Assembly: GCA_019055375.1 (NCBI GenBank)
Contig: JAHQIW010000121.1
Span: 1-64,000 of the forward strand
DNA from: Parelaphostrongylus tenuis
Taxonomy: Eukaryota > Nematoda > Chromadorea > Rhabditida > Metastrongylidae
Direction of reading: 5' to 3'
Length of the DNA: 64,000 nucleotides
Of the stretch, positions 58,001-64,000 are shown piece after piece. Position 1 is the stretch's first letter, and every line of letters begins with the position of its first letter. The translations under genes and the position numbers were made by a program. The notes beneath the pieces are model-generated. The model was not told where the DNA came from, searched no databases, and saw only the letters and a list, made by a program, of their open reading frames with translations.

Positions 58001-59573
58001 CCTACTGTGGTCTCAATGAAGAGAGGACCAACAAATCTGTCTTTCCATGCCCATTTCCATCTAAAAAAAACTGCTACCCTTTCTTCTGCCGTACTTCATG
58101 TTTCTTTACCAAAAAGTTTACAAAACCTTGCATAGCATCCCTTTCTCGTCGCTGTCATTCCAAGGCATAAATGGAAAGAATAGCATATAGTATTAATACA
58201 CCGAAAACAGTTTTGTGATCAGTTGTTTATGAGTTTCCACTACGTTCCAACAGCACTCTCCCAACTCGGATTGAAATCATCAGCGACGATCCATGATCCT
58301 TCTTTCATTGTAAAAATGGGTTTAAGAGTGCACAGCCTAAGAAGCTCTAAATGAACAATGATATCAACTGCAGCAAGTCATAATCTTTCAACTCAAAATT
58401 GAGTGTGTCAACCCTAAAATAATTCATTCGAGCACCAATTAACTCTGCTTGTCTTCACCATTCACAAGGATGCCGATTATTCCGACTGATCAAAAGGCAC
58501 GAAACAAGAAGCACAAAGAACACACTTTGATGTAGCACACACTTTTTTTCACTTCTCTTTGATATGAAGCTGCCACTAATAGCCCACTGAGCTCTGGCGT
58601 CGCATGGCTTACTCTTGCCTGAGGTTTGACACGACGATGCTGAACATCATTTTGCGTAGCACTCCACAGAACTCCATATAAGGTGTTTTTCGTAGTTCAA
58701 CGTGTACACATGTAATCAAGAAAGAGAAGGCGGTAAATCATCATTGAGCTAAATATCATAGAAAGAAAAATTGAAAGCGCAGGTAGATTTATTGACTTCA
58801 TTCCATCAAGATCGCAAAGCTTTCACGTCTTTTTCTGTTCACACAATTCTTTATGCTCTTTCTGCAGCGTTTCTCAGCTATTTCCTGACAAGTGATAATA
58901 GCAAGAGCGCAGAGACATCAAAATATGTCACCCATCTGAACGCTTAGACTGTCTGGAATAATATGATCGCAGCAAGAATCCATTTCTTTCGTTTGTGATA
59001 TTAATTTTGGGCATGAATCAATAATAGGAGCTCGCAGTGTTACCAGAGCATCGCCAAAAAAGACCTTCCGATCACGGAGATGCTTTGAAAGGTCACGAAC
59101 TGAAGCTATGAGTCTCCATGAAACATACGGCCGAGTCTGACCTCCGAAGACCATGATCAAAAATGGTTCTTCATAGAATACCTGACCGGAAGGAGAAAAA
59201 CTTGATGATAATGACTGAACTATCATTTTCTGTTTGGATTATATTACGGTGGTGAAGAAAGTTATTTAAAGAGACCTCATGTAAAGAACAAAGTATGGCA
59301 TCGAGGAACATTTTCGATACCATGAGCGGCACGTACGACGTCTTCTGCCAATAATGCCAAGAGAGCCAATGAGAATCGTAATCCTTTTTCAAAATTCGAT
59401 CCGGACAATTATTTCAGACAGCTGTTCAGTGGTTAGTGATAGAACAGACTATTAGTACTCTTCAGATGTAATCTAGTCAGTAGCTTCATCTTAGCACGGC
59501 GCACTCGGATAATAAAAACTCCACCTACTTTGTTGTGAATCTTGTCACGAAGACTTTCGAGTAACTCATCCAT
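45705..59573 (-). CDS. REEP5/YOP1-family ER membrane-shaping protein, multi-exon
   Basis: Members of the REEP/TB2/DP1/HVA22 family insert hairpins in the ER membrane and stabilise high curvature. Exons in order are 59573-59529, 56088-56026, 52796-52642, 50680-50536, 50456-50377, 50309-50189 and 46025-45705; every intron phase agrees. The joined product has about 310 residues: an N-terminal helix (MDELLESLRDKIHNK, then LLSDLSNKTEIDKET, corresponding to the LLAKLEAKTG region of REEP5), a hydrophobic pair with TTFGYPKEAPPKEDMIIYW (the family's YPAY...EDDTQWLTYW region), a second hydrophobic stretch (LEKIPLYYNFKLLLALMLFL), and a long charged tail of repeats. The tail is much longer than in REEP5. 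The start at 59573 gives 15 codons before the first donor; a second candidate start exon (MEDLLFW) lies at 59635-59616. The 3' end is not established. Introns carry a mariner remnant and a palindromic array. Confidence 0.8.
46251..46500 (-). mobile_element. tRNA-derived SINE, family A, copy 4
   Basis: Minus-strand copy: TTAATCAATCCCTGAGGGAT tail motif, ACCGAGTCAGTGCTGCTTAT centre, and a truncated head near 46490. It lies in the intron upstream of exon 7 of the REEP-like gene. Confidence 0.75.
47480..47960 (-). pseudogene. Mariner transposase remnant, internally deleted
   Basis: On the minus strand a helix-turn-helix end (FSVGHSTVVCHL, about 47880-47840) is joined, after a short degenerate stretch, to the C-terminal block KELGYKVLLHPISARTRF and FARKRFHYKQYVENAFQEFI ending near 47540. 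The catalytic DDD region is absent. It sits in a REEP-like gene intron. Confidence 0.75.
48091..49421. repeat. Palindromic array of four ~330-bp repeat units
   Basis: The ends are inverted repeats of 23 bp with one mismatch (GGGTACTGTTCCACTATGGA at 48091 and its complement at 49399-49421). Inside, two units point one way (about 48213-48430 and 48545-48760) and two the other (about 48764-48960 and 49105-49300). Each carries a CTGAAAGAGCAAGAA-like stretch, an AAGATTTCTCGCTG motif and a CAAAAGAA...TGGGTTTCGC motif. A solo unit is at 16230-16360. No protein is encoded. It looks like a foldback-type element or a MITE array. Confidence 0.65.
50189..50309 (-). CDS. REEP-like gene exon 6
   Basis: A 121-nt exon: 1 nt completing a proline codon, then 40 codons (KMEINKKWCNKVMLLELRRK and KRSVQGAPKSAKEPASEEPN), donor AAT|GTATGC in phase 0. 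The acceptor (CCTATATAAG) is weak, but it is the only one giving the right phase. The sequence is basic then acidic, leading into the repeat tail. Confidence 0.72.
50377..50456 (-). CDS. REEP-like gene exon 5
   Basis: An 80-nt exon with acceptor AATGTTCTCAG and donor CC|GTAGGC; 26 codons plus 2 nt: VNDQNRIFNKDEMDILCGKH then SPRPEK. Flanking introns are 79 and 67 nt. Confidence 0.78.
50536..50680 (-). CDS. REEP-like gene exon 4, second membrane region
   Basis: A 145-nt exon with a textbook acceptor (ATTTCTTGCAG) and donor AAG|GTAACA. One nt plus 48 codons: SIFGVLTLGDKELEKIPLYY, then NFKLLLALMLFLEPSRLVDR and IKEAIYGK. This aligns with the FSDIFLSWFPFYYMLK...LLW region of REEP5, supporting the family call. 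Confidence 0.85.
50891..51108 (-). CDS. Exon-like frame between REEP exons, unknown
   Basis: Acceptor CATTCTTTTAG, then 2 nt and 71 codons to a TAG: ALQPSSLQAAGIVQFNQLIS and NIPPFIIIQRSIAAQQTF, ending with a serine/glutamine-rich stretch. It cannot be spliced into the REEP frame between exons 3 and 4, which already join perfectly. It may be an alternative terminal exon or part of another gene. Confidence 0.4.
51340..51557 (-). CDS. Exon-like frame between REEP exons, unknown
   Basis: A polypyrimidine acceptor (CTATTCCTAG) precedes an open frame to a stop at 51340 containing STNLLARRTRMTWIG and LFKLGYYDEFFLYRLKG. No family recognised. Confidence 0.3.
52175..52418 (-). CDS. Exon between REEP exons, possibly of a Ku-like gene
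   Basis: Acceptor TCTCTAAATTAG (leaving 1 nt) or an AG two bases away, an open frame of about 81 codons, and a candidate donor AGG|GTGGTT. It encodes ELLGIVCFGMETKFSKTTLT, then a stretch ending FDGFRLLTHISRLYDDETG. The start resembles the DLLAVVFYGTEKD strand of the Ku70 N-terminal domain and the spacing to the LYDD helix is similar, but the rest is not diagnostic. Confidence 0.4.
52642..52796 (-). CDS. REEP-like gene exon 3, first membrane region
   Basis: A 155-nt exon with acceptor AATCGTTTCAG and donor TG|GTAAGT. It encodes LAKAIAGSVLVICAATDQAR, ALCNSIMLSVPLITTFGYPK and EAPPKEDMIIY; the split codon makes the W that starts exon 4. The order hydrophobic-hairpin, FGYP, acidic, YW is the REEP/YOP1 hallmark. 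Confidence 0.87.
53221..53378. mobile_element. Hammerhead element, truncated copy
   Basis: Begins with the family terminal sequence (CTTCATTTCGAGTGTTTCCT) and continues through TTATTATTTGAGCCAACATG and the ribozyme, then breaks off near 53378 into unrelated sequence. It lies in the REEP-like gene intron 2, with the ribozyme on the same strand as the gene. Confidence 0.8.
53311..53371 (-). ncRNA. Hammerhead ribozyme with compensatory changes, probably intact
   Basis: Minus strand: distal stem I GGTTCT/AGAGCC; lower stem I CCCGA/TCGGG (A-T where the 37-kb copy has a G-T wobble); CTGACGA; stem II GAC...GTC, which is both strands swapped relative to GTC...GAC elsewhere, so pairing is kept; GAAA (53340-53337); stem III palindrome-like ACATGT; cleavage expected between 53329 and 53328 after an A. 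Because transcription of the host gene runs in the same direction, the ribozyme would be present in the pre-mRNA intron. Confidence 0.82.
53400..55340. other. REEP-like gene intron, mostly unassigned
   Basis: A small plus-strand exon-like segment (54655-54701, acceptor CATCAAATGCAG, donor ATT|GTATGT) is open in two frames and cannot be assigned. Confidence 0.25.
55357..55512 (-). CDS. Exon between REEP exons 2 and 3, unknown
   Basis: Acceptor AATTCTTTTCAG and donor TTG|GTATTG give a 156-nt exon, phase 0 to 0: RLLRFTYKSAFHAYGGKVLF, YVSNVQCIEMDINLEVLEPL, AQILNLNLILPL. Without the splice the frame ends at a stop at 55336. Phases would allow inclusion between REEP exons 2 and 3, but it would disrupt the family alignment, so another or alternative transcript is more likely. 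Confidence 0.45.
56026..56088 (-). CDS. REEP-like gene exon 2
   Basis: A 63-nt exon with acceptor CATTTTTTTTAG and donor ACG|GTAAGT, phase 0 to 0: KWWTARLLSDLSNKTEIDKE plus T. A second frame (MVDSSTIKRF...) is also open, but the phase-0 frame joins exons 1 and 3 and matches the N-terminal helix of REEP5. Confidence 0.78.
56496..56530. repeat. CAT trinucleotide repeat
   Basis: About nine CAT/CAC units. The histidine run in an ORF at 56341-56673 is a consequence of this repeat. Confidence 0.8.
56680..57540. other. REEP-like gene intron 1, no feature identified
   Basis: AT-rich intron sequence without supported elements. Confidence 0.3.
57585..57735 (-). repeat. Degraded family A SINE
   Basis: Weak similarity to the centre of the family at 3531: the ATGCATGTATGACCTTTACA and CAGGTCAGTACTGCTATCCT segments in the same order as in the minus-strand copies at 8563 and 46251. 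Confidence 0.45.
57740..58900. other. REEP-like gene intron 1, no feature identified
   Basis: Nothing supported. Confidence 0.3.
59044..59181 (-). CDS. Exon inside REEP intron 1, unknown
   Basis: Acceptor TCCTTCCGGTCAG and donor CTG|GTAACA bound 138 nt, phase 0 to 0: VFYEEPFLIMVFGGQTRPYV, SWRLIASVRDLSKHLRDRKV, FFGDAL. Good splice sites and composition suggest a real exon. It could be spliced into the REEP frame without a shift, but no REEP protein I know has such an insert here. Confidence 0.5.
59529..59573 (-). CDS. REEP-like gene exon 1 (start codon)
   Basis: ATG at 59573, then MDELLESLRDKIHNK and donor AAA|GTAGGT in phase 0. An amphipathic N-terminal helix is usual for this family. The start was chosen because it is the first ATG in a frame that joins exon 2; a nearby alternative first exon (59635-59616, MEDLLF, donor TG|GTAAGT) has a phase that does not fit exon 2. 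Confidence 0.65.
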
Positions 59574-59632
59574 CTCTCGATCACGGTGAAGTAATTAAGC
59601 AAAATGGGACTTACCAGAAAAGAAGATCTTCC

Positions 59633-60245
59633 ATGATTAACGTGATTGTTACTGCTTTGATTACTTATCTTACTATCAATACACAGATCAGAAATTATGT
59701 TGATGGTTTATTATTTGCAACTTCAGTAGACAACACATCGGTTGTCAGAAACCTTCAGAATCAGGAAAAGAGTCAGCGAACCTCTACAAGGTATTTATTT
59801 GTCGATCGTCGTGGACTTAGGACTGTCGCCATTGGTTTGATTTACAAAAACTGCGGCATTTGATGCATCTCGGCTTAGCTTTGGATGAAGACTGATGTTC
59901 TTTCAGATTTCTGTAAGACGCGTTTCTTAATGATATTGAAATAAAAGGCTCACGGAGGTGATCAATAGCTCAGTGATGCACTATGCATTTCGCTCCATTG
60001 GCAGCGAAGTAGCGATTGACTACATGCTTCGCCAAGTTGTATGTGATGCCCTAACAATGTTAATATTCTATTCTCACAAGGAAGCTCAATACCACTTCGT
60101 CAACGACAGATATGCCCACTGCGCGGAATTCAACGAACAATTTTATATGCAATTCAAGGCACCTCTAACTAATACGGTGCATGTGAATGCTTCTGTTACA
60201 CTCGTACCAAAACAAAGAGCAAAAAGAAACTGTAAATCGATATAG
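59633..60245 (+). CDS. Two adjacent plus-strand ORFs, unrecognised
   Basis: ORFs at 59633-59863 (76 residues) and 59958-60245 (95 residues; contains DYMLRQVVCDALTMLIFYSH) lie just upstream of the REEP-like gene, divergently. No motif or splice evidence links them. They may be exons of a divergent gene or chance. Confidence 0.25.
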
Positions 60246-60388
60246 GTGTGAGAGAGTGAAAACACTACACAGAACGCTCACTTTTCCTTCGATTGTATCT
60301 TTCTGACATCTCGAAACAGATTCTGTAAGAAGTAACCGGAGTAAGCAATATTATTCCTAAGAGAATTGAGAGGTGAGCAAGAACACGA

Positions 60389-60475
60389 CCTCAGGAGCGA
60401 ATCGAACCCTTATTTCATCCTATCCGGGGACGCGTGCTCAACCACTGCACCACCGAGGCACATTTGCGCCACCAC
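60389..60475 (-). repeat. tRNA-derived SINE, family B, minus-strand copy
   Basis: Reverse complement of the family head (B box complement near 60400, GGACGCGTGCTC, A-box complement CACTGCACCACCGAGGCACA). It is head-to-head with the next copy. Confidence 0.75.
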
Positions 60476-60515
60476 TCATAACTAACATAGAATGTTGAAG
60501 AATGAGTGATGGTGC

Positions 60516-60630
60516 AGATGTGCCTCAGTAGTGTAGTGGCAGAGCACGCGTCCTCGGATAGGATGAAACACGGGTTCGAATCCCGCCGCCATGGTTTTAC
60601 TCACCACCCAATTCTCCTAGGATATATGAA
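60516..60630 (+). mobile_element. tRNA-derived SINE, family B
   Basis: GTAGTGTAGTGGCAGAGCAC (A box), GTCCTCGGATAGG, GGTTCGAATCCC (B box), then a short body CACCCAATTCTCCTAGGATA. The pair with 60389-60475 would form a hairpin of about 80 bp. Confidence 0.78.
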
Positions 60631-60799
60631 TAATTATAACACTGCGAAGAAAACAGTAAAATTACTAGGCTTTTCGAATACTAGCTATCACAGTAGCTCT
60701 CAGCTCAACTGGCTTTATAAAGCGAATTCGCATATCCGACCAAGCCTGTTAAATGTTGGTGGCTGATAGCTAACATAGAGATGTTGAATACTGAGTGGT

Positions 60800-60925
60800 G
60801 GTGCAAATGTGTCTCGGTGGTGCAGTGGTATAGCACGCGTCCTCGGATAGGGTGAAACGCGGGTTCAATACCTGACAGAGGCCGTGTTTTTGCTAACCAC
60901 TAAATTCTCTTAAGAATATGTGAAT
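60800..60925 (+). mobile_element. tRNA-derived SINE, family B
   Basis: A second plus-strand copy, GGTGGTGCAGTGGTATAGCA and GTCCTCGGATAGGG conserved, the B box degraded to GGTTCAATACC, and the same body (ACCACTAAATTCTCTTAAGA). Confidence 0.75.
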
Positions 60926-61126
60926 AATCATGAATCACGAGAAATGCACTCAAATACTCGAAATTTCGAATATAAGCGGTATTATTCCGTGCATTATGAG
61001 CGGTCGGTGCTAGGCTTGGAAGTGTTTGAAAATGTCTCTATCGAAAGAAGTGGAATTTGTTTCGCTCATATTCAGGATATTAATAAAAACCATAGTAATA
61101 ATAATATAAGGTTTTCTTACAAGTTT

Positions 61127-61795
61127 TCGTACTAGGGCAATAAACACCAAATTTATTAACCAGGAGTAATTGAGATCGCTCAACAGCACTATTCAAAGCA
61201 TGAACCATCGGCCTGAATACATTTCTGCCATCGTTTGGTACCAATTTTGCCCATACTTGCCGTATCATGGCCTCTCAGCGAGGCCTTCATCGCAATTTGC
61301 TGCTTTACGAGTACGCATTGAGACGCAATGCACAGACTGCCTTCAAAAACAACCGTGCAAAAGCTAAAGGATTTGTGTCCAGACGAACAGCTGCAATCGG
61401 ACGCTGTAATGTCAAATTTGCCTTAATCTCACCTGCTCCGAGACAACACAAGGCTGCATGTCGCCAATTTGACGAACAGGAAGTTGACCGAACTGGAGTG
61501 GGAGTTACTGGATTATCCACCGTACAGTCCTGATTTGTCGCCGTCTATCTATCACCTCTTCCGGTCGCTGGAGTACTTCCCATGCAAGAAGAAGTTCCGA
61601 AGCATCAATTATTTGCGCTGGGAATTGGCACTTTCTTAGAATCCAAGGATGACGAGTTCTATGAGCGCGGTATTGATTTGCTGCTTAAGAGTTGACAGAA
61701 ATGTGTTTGGGATGACGGCGCATACTTTGAATAGTGCTGTTATGCAATTTAATCACTTTTGCTTGATAAATTTGGTGTTTATTACTCCAATGTTG
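61127..61795 (+). mobile_element. Mariner element, internally deleted, with terminal repeats
   Basis: Terminal inverted repeats of about 60 bp: the left contains CAATAAACACCAAATTTATT and AACAGCACTATTCAAAGCAT, the right is the reverse complement (TTTGAATAGTGCTGTTATGC and AAATTTGGTGTTTATTACTC). Between them lies a transposase with its N-terminal motif and C-terminal third fused. Confidence 0.78.
61267..61730 (+). pseudogene. Mariner transposase remnant
   Basis: The N-terminal motif LLLYEYALRRNAQTA (about 61300) precedes, after a deletion and frameshifts, LRDNTRLHVANLTNRKLTEL, the family signature YPPYSPDLSPS(I)YHLFRSL (about 61510-61570), FPCKKKFR, and DDEFYERGIDLLLK with a CVWDDGAYFE-type end (to about 61728). 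The first two catalytic aspartates are lost; not functional. Confidence 0.85.
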
Positions 61796-61864
61796 AGATT
61801 TGTGAGAACACCTAATAATAGCGTTAATTATAGTAATAATAACAGCAATAATTCTAACATTTAA

Positions 61865-62650
61865 TTGACGCCTGATTGTATTTTTCATAGCACTGTGCGC
61901 ACTACATTGTAAATGCGTGGATCGTTTTGATTCATTGCACAAAAACATCATGTTCCATGTTTGACTCGTACCTCAGTACTCTTAAGGTAAAAGTAATAAT
62001 AATAATAAACACAACAACGTTAGTCGTAGTAGCAGTGTTGATTTTAAGGTAAATTTTAATCTTTAAACGTTGATAGAACTCCACGTTTTTTTCATGAGCT
62101 GATGAGCACTTGTATTAACAATTATACGTGACACCTTTAACCACTATACTGCATGCTCCATTGAAAGTAACAATCAAAAAAAAATTTAGCTTGGTATCCA
62201 CCACTTTTGGCACTATTTATTCAGCAATAAAACTAATGGGAAGAGACTCGCCTGTTTTCCCATGTATCTTCATTTCTTGGCGATTGACCACTCTCCATCG
62301 GTAAAAAACGATAGAAATAGTGGATTTTTGCTTTGATTCAGTTACGATAGAGGTCAAAATTTGTGCATATGCACGGATCTGTACCCTGGTCGACAACGTT
62401 TAAAGCAGTGTTCTTTGTTCAGTTGTCATCAAATGTGAATAAAATCTGTTCATTTATGACTTCAAACGTACAATATCAGGTAGAATGAATGATGAAAGAA
62501 AAGAGCTTTTTCTTCAACCCGTTTAGTTCTGGTGAAATTGTGAATTCCACGAAATGCATCATAAGTTGCGACGCTACTACAATCATTGATGCATCAAGAG
62601 GAAATTATCATTTTTCATAACCATTCAGCGTCCTTTCAATATCTCAAAAG
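61865..62650. other. Intergenic, no feature identified
   Basis: A short AAT repeat occurs at 61990-62010 and a GGAAAACAGG-like stretch near 62250; nothing else is supported. Confidence 0.3.
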
Positions 62651-62667
62651 AAAGAGTGATAGTAAAA

Positions 62668-62750
62668 TAGGCGTCAGTGGTTCGTCAGTCACGTGCCCTC
62701 AGAAATGGGTGTAACGGGTTCGCGTCCCGCCTGATGTCAAGATTTTCGCA
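62668..62750 (+). repeat. tRNA-like SINE head
   Basis: GCGTCAGTGGTTCGTCAGTC and the B-box-like GGGTTCGCGTCCCGCCTGAT, ending in a GATGTCAAGATTTTCGC tail. Resembles a tRNA but with a shortened middle. Confidence 0.55.
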
Positions 62751-63184
62751 CATCGGTCAAAATCATTGGTTATATCTAATATTTGCCACTGATCCCCCTC
62801 TTTGAGGGATCCCGCCCGGTCAGGCGCAAGGGCACGTGGCGCGTCCCCACGTGGTGGATAGGGAAATAAACGCGAACTACAAGCGACCGTGTGCTTCCCA
62901 GAGACGCAGGTGGATTCAGAGGGCAGGTTCCCTGCTTCTGTAGCGCCGATTTTACAAAACTCTATTTTTACGAGTCAAATCGGTCAAAAGCCTGCATCAT
63001 GCGGCTGGGAACTATATAGGAGGCAGTTAGGAATCGTCTCCAACAAATAAGCTCCTCCTGCTCCTCCGAGAGAAACTAACAAACTAAGTTTTATGTATTA
63101 AAATGCTAAAAACAGCAACAAATATGAGCCCCATTTTCCTGACCCCGAAAGAGCCCCTGGTATGGCAGCGCCAGGTAGGACGAG

Positions 63185-64000
63185 TACGGAGAGGTTGCTA
63201 AAATCTCAAGGCCAAACTAGGCAGCCAAAATGGAAACGGACTAAAATGACGATCTGTACCTACAATGCAAGAACAGTCGAAATTCATTTTATTTGACCTC
63301 CTCTTGAGGTGGCGCGAGCTTATAATATACCCAACAATGTAGAGTGCTGTGTAAAAACATTTGCGTCAGCCTGGATTCGAACCCATTTTCCACTCTTTCC
63401 GGGAGTGTGTGCTGAGCCGTTGCACCACCAACGCATGAACACTTGTTCATGCATCCGCTGTAGAAGATCTATTGATTTGAGCAGGAAGGATAAGGTACGA
63501 ATTCATTGGCCTGAGACGAGAAGACGACATCCAATTTCACGCTGTTTAGAAGAAGAACAGTTCTTGGAACATACGTTAACAGAGGTGTCGGCCGCGTTGG
63601 CGTCCTTGTTAAATCGAATTTGACCGTGAACACCACTTTGTTTGATTAACTAAAAACCCATATCGGGATTACGGTTGAAACGATGTGGTTGAATGCCGGT
63701 TTTGATTATCTTCGTGGCTTAGGCATCAACATCAGGCTATGGACGAAGACGAAGTCGAAGCGTTCTATATGGACCTTGAAAGATTCTTCAGAGAAGGCCA
63801 TACCTTTTTCAAGCTCATTGCTGGAGATTTTAACGCAAAAATTGGACCTAGGAGAACGTCTGAAGAACGTCACACTAGGACTCACGGACCAGAATGGAAT
63901 AAATAGGGTGAAAGGCTATCAGAGTCTACCATGACGCCCTGAACCATCCATGGTAACTCAGTTCCTAGGGCCTCGCTCTCAACAATGGACGTGGGAATCT
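63185..64000 (+). pseudogene. RTE apurinic-like endonuclease region, broken
   Basis: Order of conserved blocks across shifted frames: MTICTYNARTV (63247-63280), then after the insertion a GLSETRRRHP block (63510-63540), a GVGGVGVLVN-type block (63585-63610), DEDEVEAFYMDLERFF (63735-63790), IAGDFNAKIG with the catalytic GDFNA (63820-63850), and HGNS near 63950. These are typical of the APE domain. Frameshifts and the SINE insertion make it inactive. Confidence 0.85.
63365..63440 (-). repeat. tRNA-derived SINE, family B, inserted in RTE
   Basis: Reverse complement of the family head: B-box complement GGATTCGAACCC at 63374-63385, A-box complement TTGCACCACC at 63419-63428. It shows the SINE inserted after the RTE copy. 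Confidence 0.7.

Larger units (their letters stand above)
62785..64000 (+). mobile_element. RTE-clade LINE, 5' end, interrupted by a SINE
   Basis: GC-richer 5' untranslated region (62785-63100) with the CACGTGGCGCGTCCCCACGT palindrome, then the start of the polyprotein. The element continues past the window edge. A minus-strand family B SINE (63365-63440) with flanking sequence interrupts the endonuclease region. Confidence 0.8.

Noticed and set aside
60516..60600. Candidate functional tRNA genes (also at 15760, 40308, 62668)
   Set aside because: A and B boxes are present but acceptor stems do not pair and each is followed by a shared body, so they are SINEs.

Overview
The window looks like nuclear DNA of a nematode, most likely a strongylid (hookworm-like, clade V). 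It is AT-rich, genes have small exons and either very short (39-80 nt) or multi-kilobase introns with nematode-type splice acceptors (TTTTCAG/TTTTAG), and the rest is packed with RTE-clade LINE fragments, mariner/Tc1 remnants, tRNA-derived SINEs and TA microsatellites. I see no bacterial operons, rRNA genes or functional tRNA genes.

Three genes could be assembled from exons whose splice phases agree; all are on the minus strand. (1) About 8.5-1.5 kb: a rhodopsin-class GPCR resembling the sex-peptide/myoinhibitory-peptide receptor group. TM1 and TM3-TM7 are found; the TM2 exon was not located, and the TM5 exon carries an apparent 1-nt frameshift. (2) About 21.5-19.3 kb: a gene of unknown function, with three to five exons joined by matching phases and 39-42 nt introns. 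(3) 59.6-45.7 kb: a REEP5/YOP1 (TB2/DP1/HVA22) ER-membrane-shaping protein gene, seven exons with fully matching phases, ending (as far as traced) in an exon made of 18-19-residue charged repeats. Further good splice-bounded exons lie between the REEP exons on the same strand and do not fit its reading frame.

The most notable non-genic system is a family of inverted-repeat elements carrying type I hammerhead ribozymes (33.26-33.87, 35.72-37.50 and 53.22-53.38 kb, with a degenerate relative at 1.17-1.43 kb). Two ribozyme copies (35761-35823 minus and 37353-37415 plus) have intact cores and stems. They flank an RTE reverse-transcriptase fragment in inverted orientation, and the whole composite is bounded by a 12-bp direct repeat that looks like a target-site duplication. 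A third copy (53.3 kb) shows compensatory base changes in two stems. Ribozymes of this kind, with very short palindromic stem III, are known from Penelope-like elements and retrozymes; the pairing with an RTE fragment is what stands out.

Layout: 0-9 kb GPCR gene with SINEs and an RTE fragment in its introns; 9-19 kb intergenic repeats, RTE and TA repeats; 19-22 kb minus-strand gene; 22-31 kb mostly unassigned with a mariner foldback; 31-38 kb transposon cluster (Tc1/mariner pseudogene, hammerhead elements, mariner remnant, hammerhead/RTE composite); 38-45 kb unassigned with a GC-rich repeat, SINEs and TA repeats; 45-60 kb REEP-like gene with a mariner remnant and a palindromic repeat array in its introns; 60-64 kb SINEs, a mariner remnant with terminal repeats, and the 5' end of an RTE element running off the edge.
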